From the NCBI GenBank assembly GCA_963754445.1, contig CAVWFT010000002.1, positions 1,984,001 to 2,048,000 of the forward strand: a stretch of 64,000 nucleotides of DNA, read 5' to 3'. The position numbers and the translations under genes are program-made. The stretch's first letter is position 1. The number at the start of each line of letters is the position of its first letter. Of this stretch, positions 63,018 through 64,000 are shown piece after piece. The notes beneath the pieces were generated by a model. That model saw nothing but the letters and a program-made list of their open reading frames with translations. It was not told the DNA's origin and ran no database searches. Source of the DNA: Bog-473 sp963754445. Lineage in GTDB: Bacteria; Actinomycetota; Acidimicrobiia; Acidimicrobiales; RAAP-2.

Positions 63018-64000
63018 TCACGCCTCGAGGCGTTCGCTGGATTCCTCAGTGACAGGTTTGGTCGTGGCCTCGGGAGTGTCCGAGGGCGCTGCCCCGTTGT
63101 GCGAACCCCGTGATCCATGCGATCCAGCAGATCTCGGGGAGGCGGCGGAGGCCGCCGCTGCTGCAGCGGTCGACTCCGACTGGAACTCAGCATCGTCGGC
63201 CACCAAGGCCAATTCGGTTTCCTCGACCTCCGCCTCGTGCGAGGGGACGGGGACGCCCCAGCGCCGCATCCCCTGCTCCATGCGACGGATCACCGTCTCG
63301 ATGACCTCCACCCGTCCGTTCCGCTTGTTCTCCCCCGAGATCACGTCCCAGTGCGCCAACGGACCGCACGTCAGGCGCAGCATGTCGGACACGGCCTCTT
63401 CGTATTGGGCCCGCTTCTCCCGGTTGCGCCAGTCCTCGTCGGTCAGCTTCCAGCTCTTCAGCGGATCGTCGCGCCGGCGCACGAAACGCCGCAGCTGCTC
63501 CTCGTGTGAGAGGTGCATCCACAGCTTGATGACGATCATCCCCTCCTCGGCCAGCGTGTGTTCGAAGTCGTTGATCTCTTGATACGCACGCCGCCACTGG
63601 ACCTCGGTGGCAAGGTCCTCCACCCGCTCGACGAGTACGCGCCCATACCACGAGCGGTCGAAGATCGTCATCCCGCCCCATCCGGGGAGCGGCGGCCAGA
63701 AGCGCCAGAGGAAGTGATGGCGCAGTTCGTCGGGGGTGGGTGCGGCGAAGGGGGCGATGTGCACGTGGCGCGGATCGAGTGGCTCGACCAGCCGCTTGAT
63801 GGCCCCACCCTTGCCGGCGGCGTCCCAACCTTCGAAGACGATGCAGACCGGCGGCCCCAACTCCCCTTCGTTGAGCTGACCGCCATTGATCAGCCGCAAG
63901 TGCAACAGGCGGCGTTGCGCCCTCCCGAGTCGCTTGGCCTCCTCGTCCTTCGACAGTCTCAGGGAGAGATCGGCGTCCTCGAGCTGGGCATAGTCCCGGC
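63018..64000 (-). CDS. ppk2: Polyphosphate kinase 2 (partial, right end cut off)
   Basis: The minus-strand frame is open through the right edge (327 codons visible), so the N-terminus lies outside; the TTG at 63905 is only the first internal start. P-loop GWDAAGKGGAIKRL, then HFLWRFWPPLPGWGGMTIFDRSWYGRVLVERVE (Walker B DRSWYGR) and KLWMHLSHEEQLRRFVRRRDDPLKSWKL. PPK2 enzymes use polyphosphate to phosphorylate nucleotides, with the class set by missing N-terminal parts. The C-terminal 60 residues are a Ser/Ala/Gly/Thr tail. Confidence 0.93.
   Translation of the reverse strand, partial: RDYAQLEDADLSLRLSKDEEAKRLGRAQRRLLHLRLINGGQLNEGELGPPVCIVFEGWDAAGKGGAIKRLVEPLDPRHVHIAPFAAPTPDELRHHFLWRFWPPLPGWGGMTIFDRSWYGRVLVERVEDLATEVQWRRAYQEINDFEHTLAEEGMIVIKLWMHLSHEEQLRRFVRRRDDPLKSWKLTDEDWRNREKRAQYEEAVSDMLRLTCGPLAHWDVISGENKRNGRVEVIETVIRRMEQGMRRWGVPVPSHEAEVEETELALVADDAEFQSESTAAAAAASAASPRSAGSHGSRGSHNGAAPSDTPEATTKPVTEESSERLEA

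Overview
The window is 64 kb of high-GC DNA whose gene content points to an actinobacterium, most likely of the class Acidimicrobiia. The evidence is the density of F420-dependent luciferase-like oxidoreductases, paired acyl-CoA dehydrogenases, KstR-type operators, a mycobacterial-type BioB accessory protein and a DUF222 HNH endonuclease. This assignment is inference; no rRNA or other phylogenetic marker was seen. Starts are ATG, GTG and TTG, and many genes overlap by the ATGA or GTGA type, indicating translational coupling.

Layout. 1-3181: the end of a large membrane protein and a coupled DUF5719 envelope protein. 3218-7348 (minus): FtsH, an ECF sigma factor and a DUF4349 anti-sigma-like membrane protein that carries a one-base frameshift. 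7484-11532: a CPBP intramembrane protease, then a coupled manB / Trm112-like / sugar-phosphate isomerase operon. 11629-36106: a lipid and steroid catabolic region. It holds a thiolase, two pairs of acyl-CoA dehydrogenases, four luciferase-like oxidoreductases (the fourth is at the right end, 62010), a CYP125-like P450, and a five-gene coupled operon (21317-26463) that matches the mycobacterial igr (cholesterol side-chain) operon gene for gene: FadE28-like, ChsH2-like, FadE29-like, ChsH1-like and Ltp2-like. FadD17-like and FadD19-like acyl-CoA ligases complete the set. A 14-bp operator resembling the KstR box (TNNAACNNGTTNNA) lies upstream of five of these transcription units, so they are probably one regulon. 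An ArsR gene between two SRPBCC genes, with its own palindromic operator, sits between the P450 and the igr-like operon.

36206-45006: class II aldolase, SRPBCC protein, an FtsX-type permease, a PaiB-like flavoprotein, a third acyl-CoA ligase with a divergent acyl-CoA dehydrogenase, and a secreted glutamic (G1) peptidase. 45195-53489: cofactor synthesis, with an archaeal-type riboflavin synthase, bioA-bioF-bioD, and bioB with a small cysteine-rich BsaP-like protein; an HNH endonuclease and an NTF2-like protein separate the two biotin groups. 53564-64000: another acyl-CoA dehydrogenase, a glyoxalase-like protein, a TetR/MFS efflux pair with a long palindromic operator, a cupin-P450 pair, an amidase, a luciferase-like oxidoreductase and a polyphosphate kinase 2 that runs off the right edge.

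A recurring oddity is short tandem repeats: hexamers inside gene ends encoding Gly-Ala, Asn-Ala-Asp-Ala, Arg-Ala or Ser-Ala tails, and 7-, 11-, 15- and 17-bp minisatellites between genes. I saw no tRNA, rRNA, CRISPR array, insertion sequence or prophage gene.
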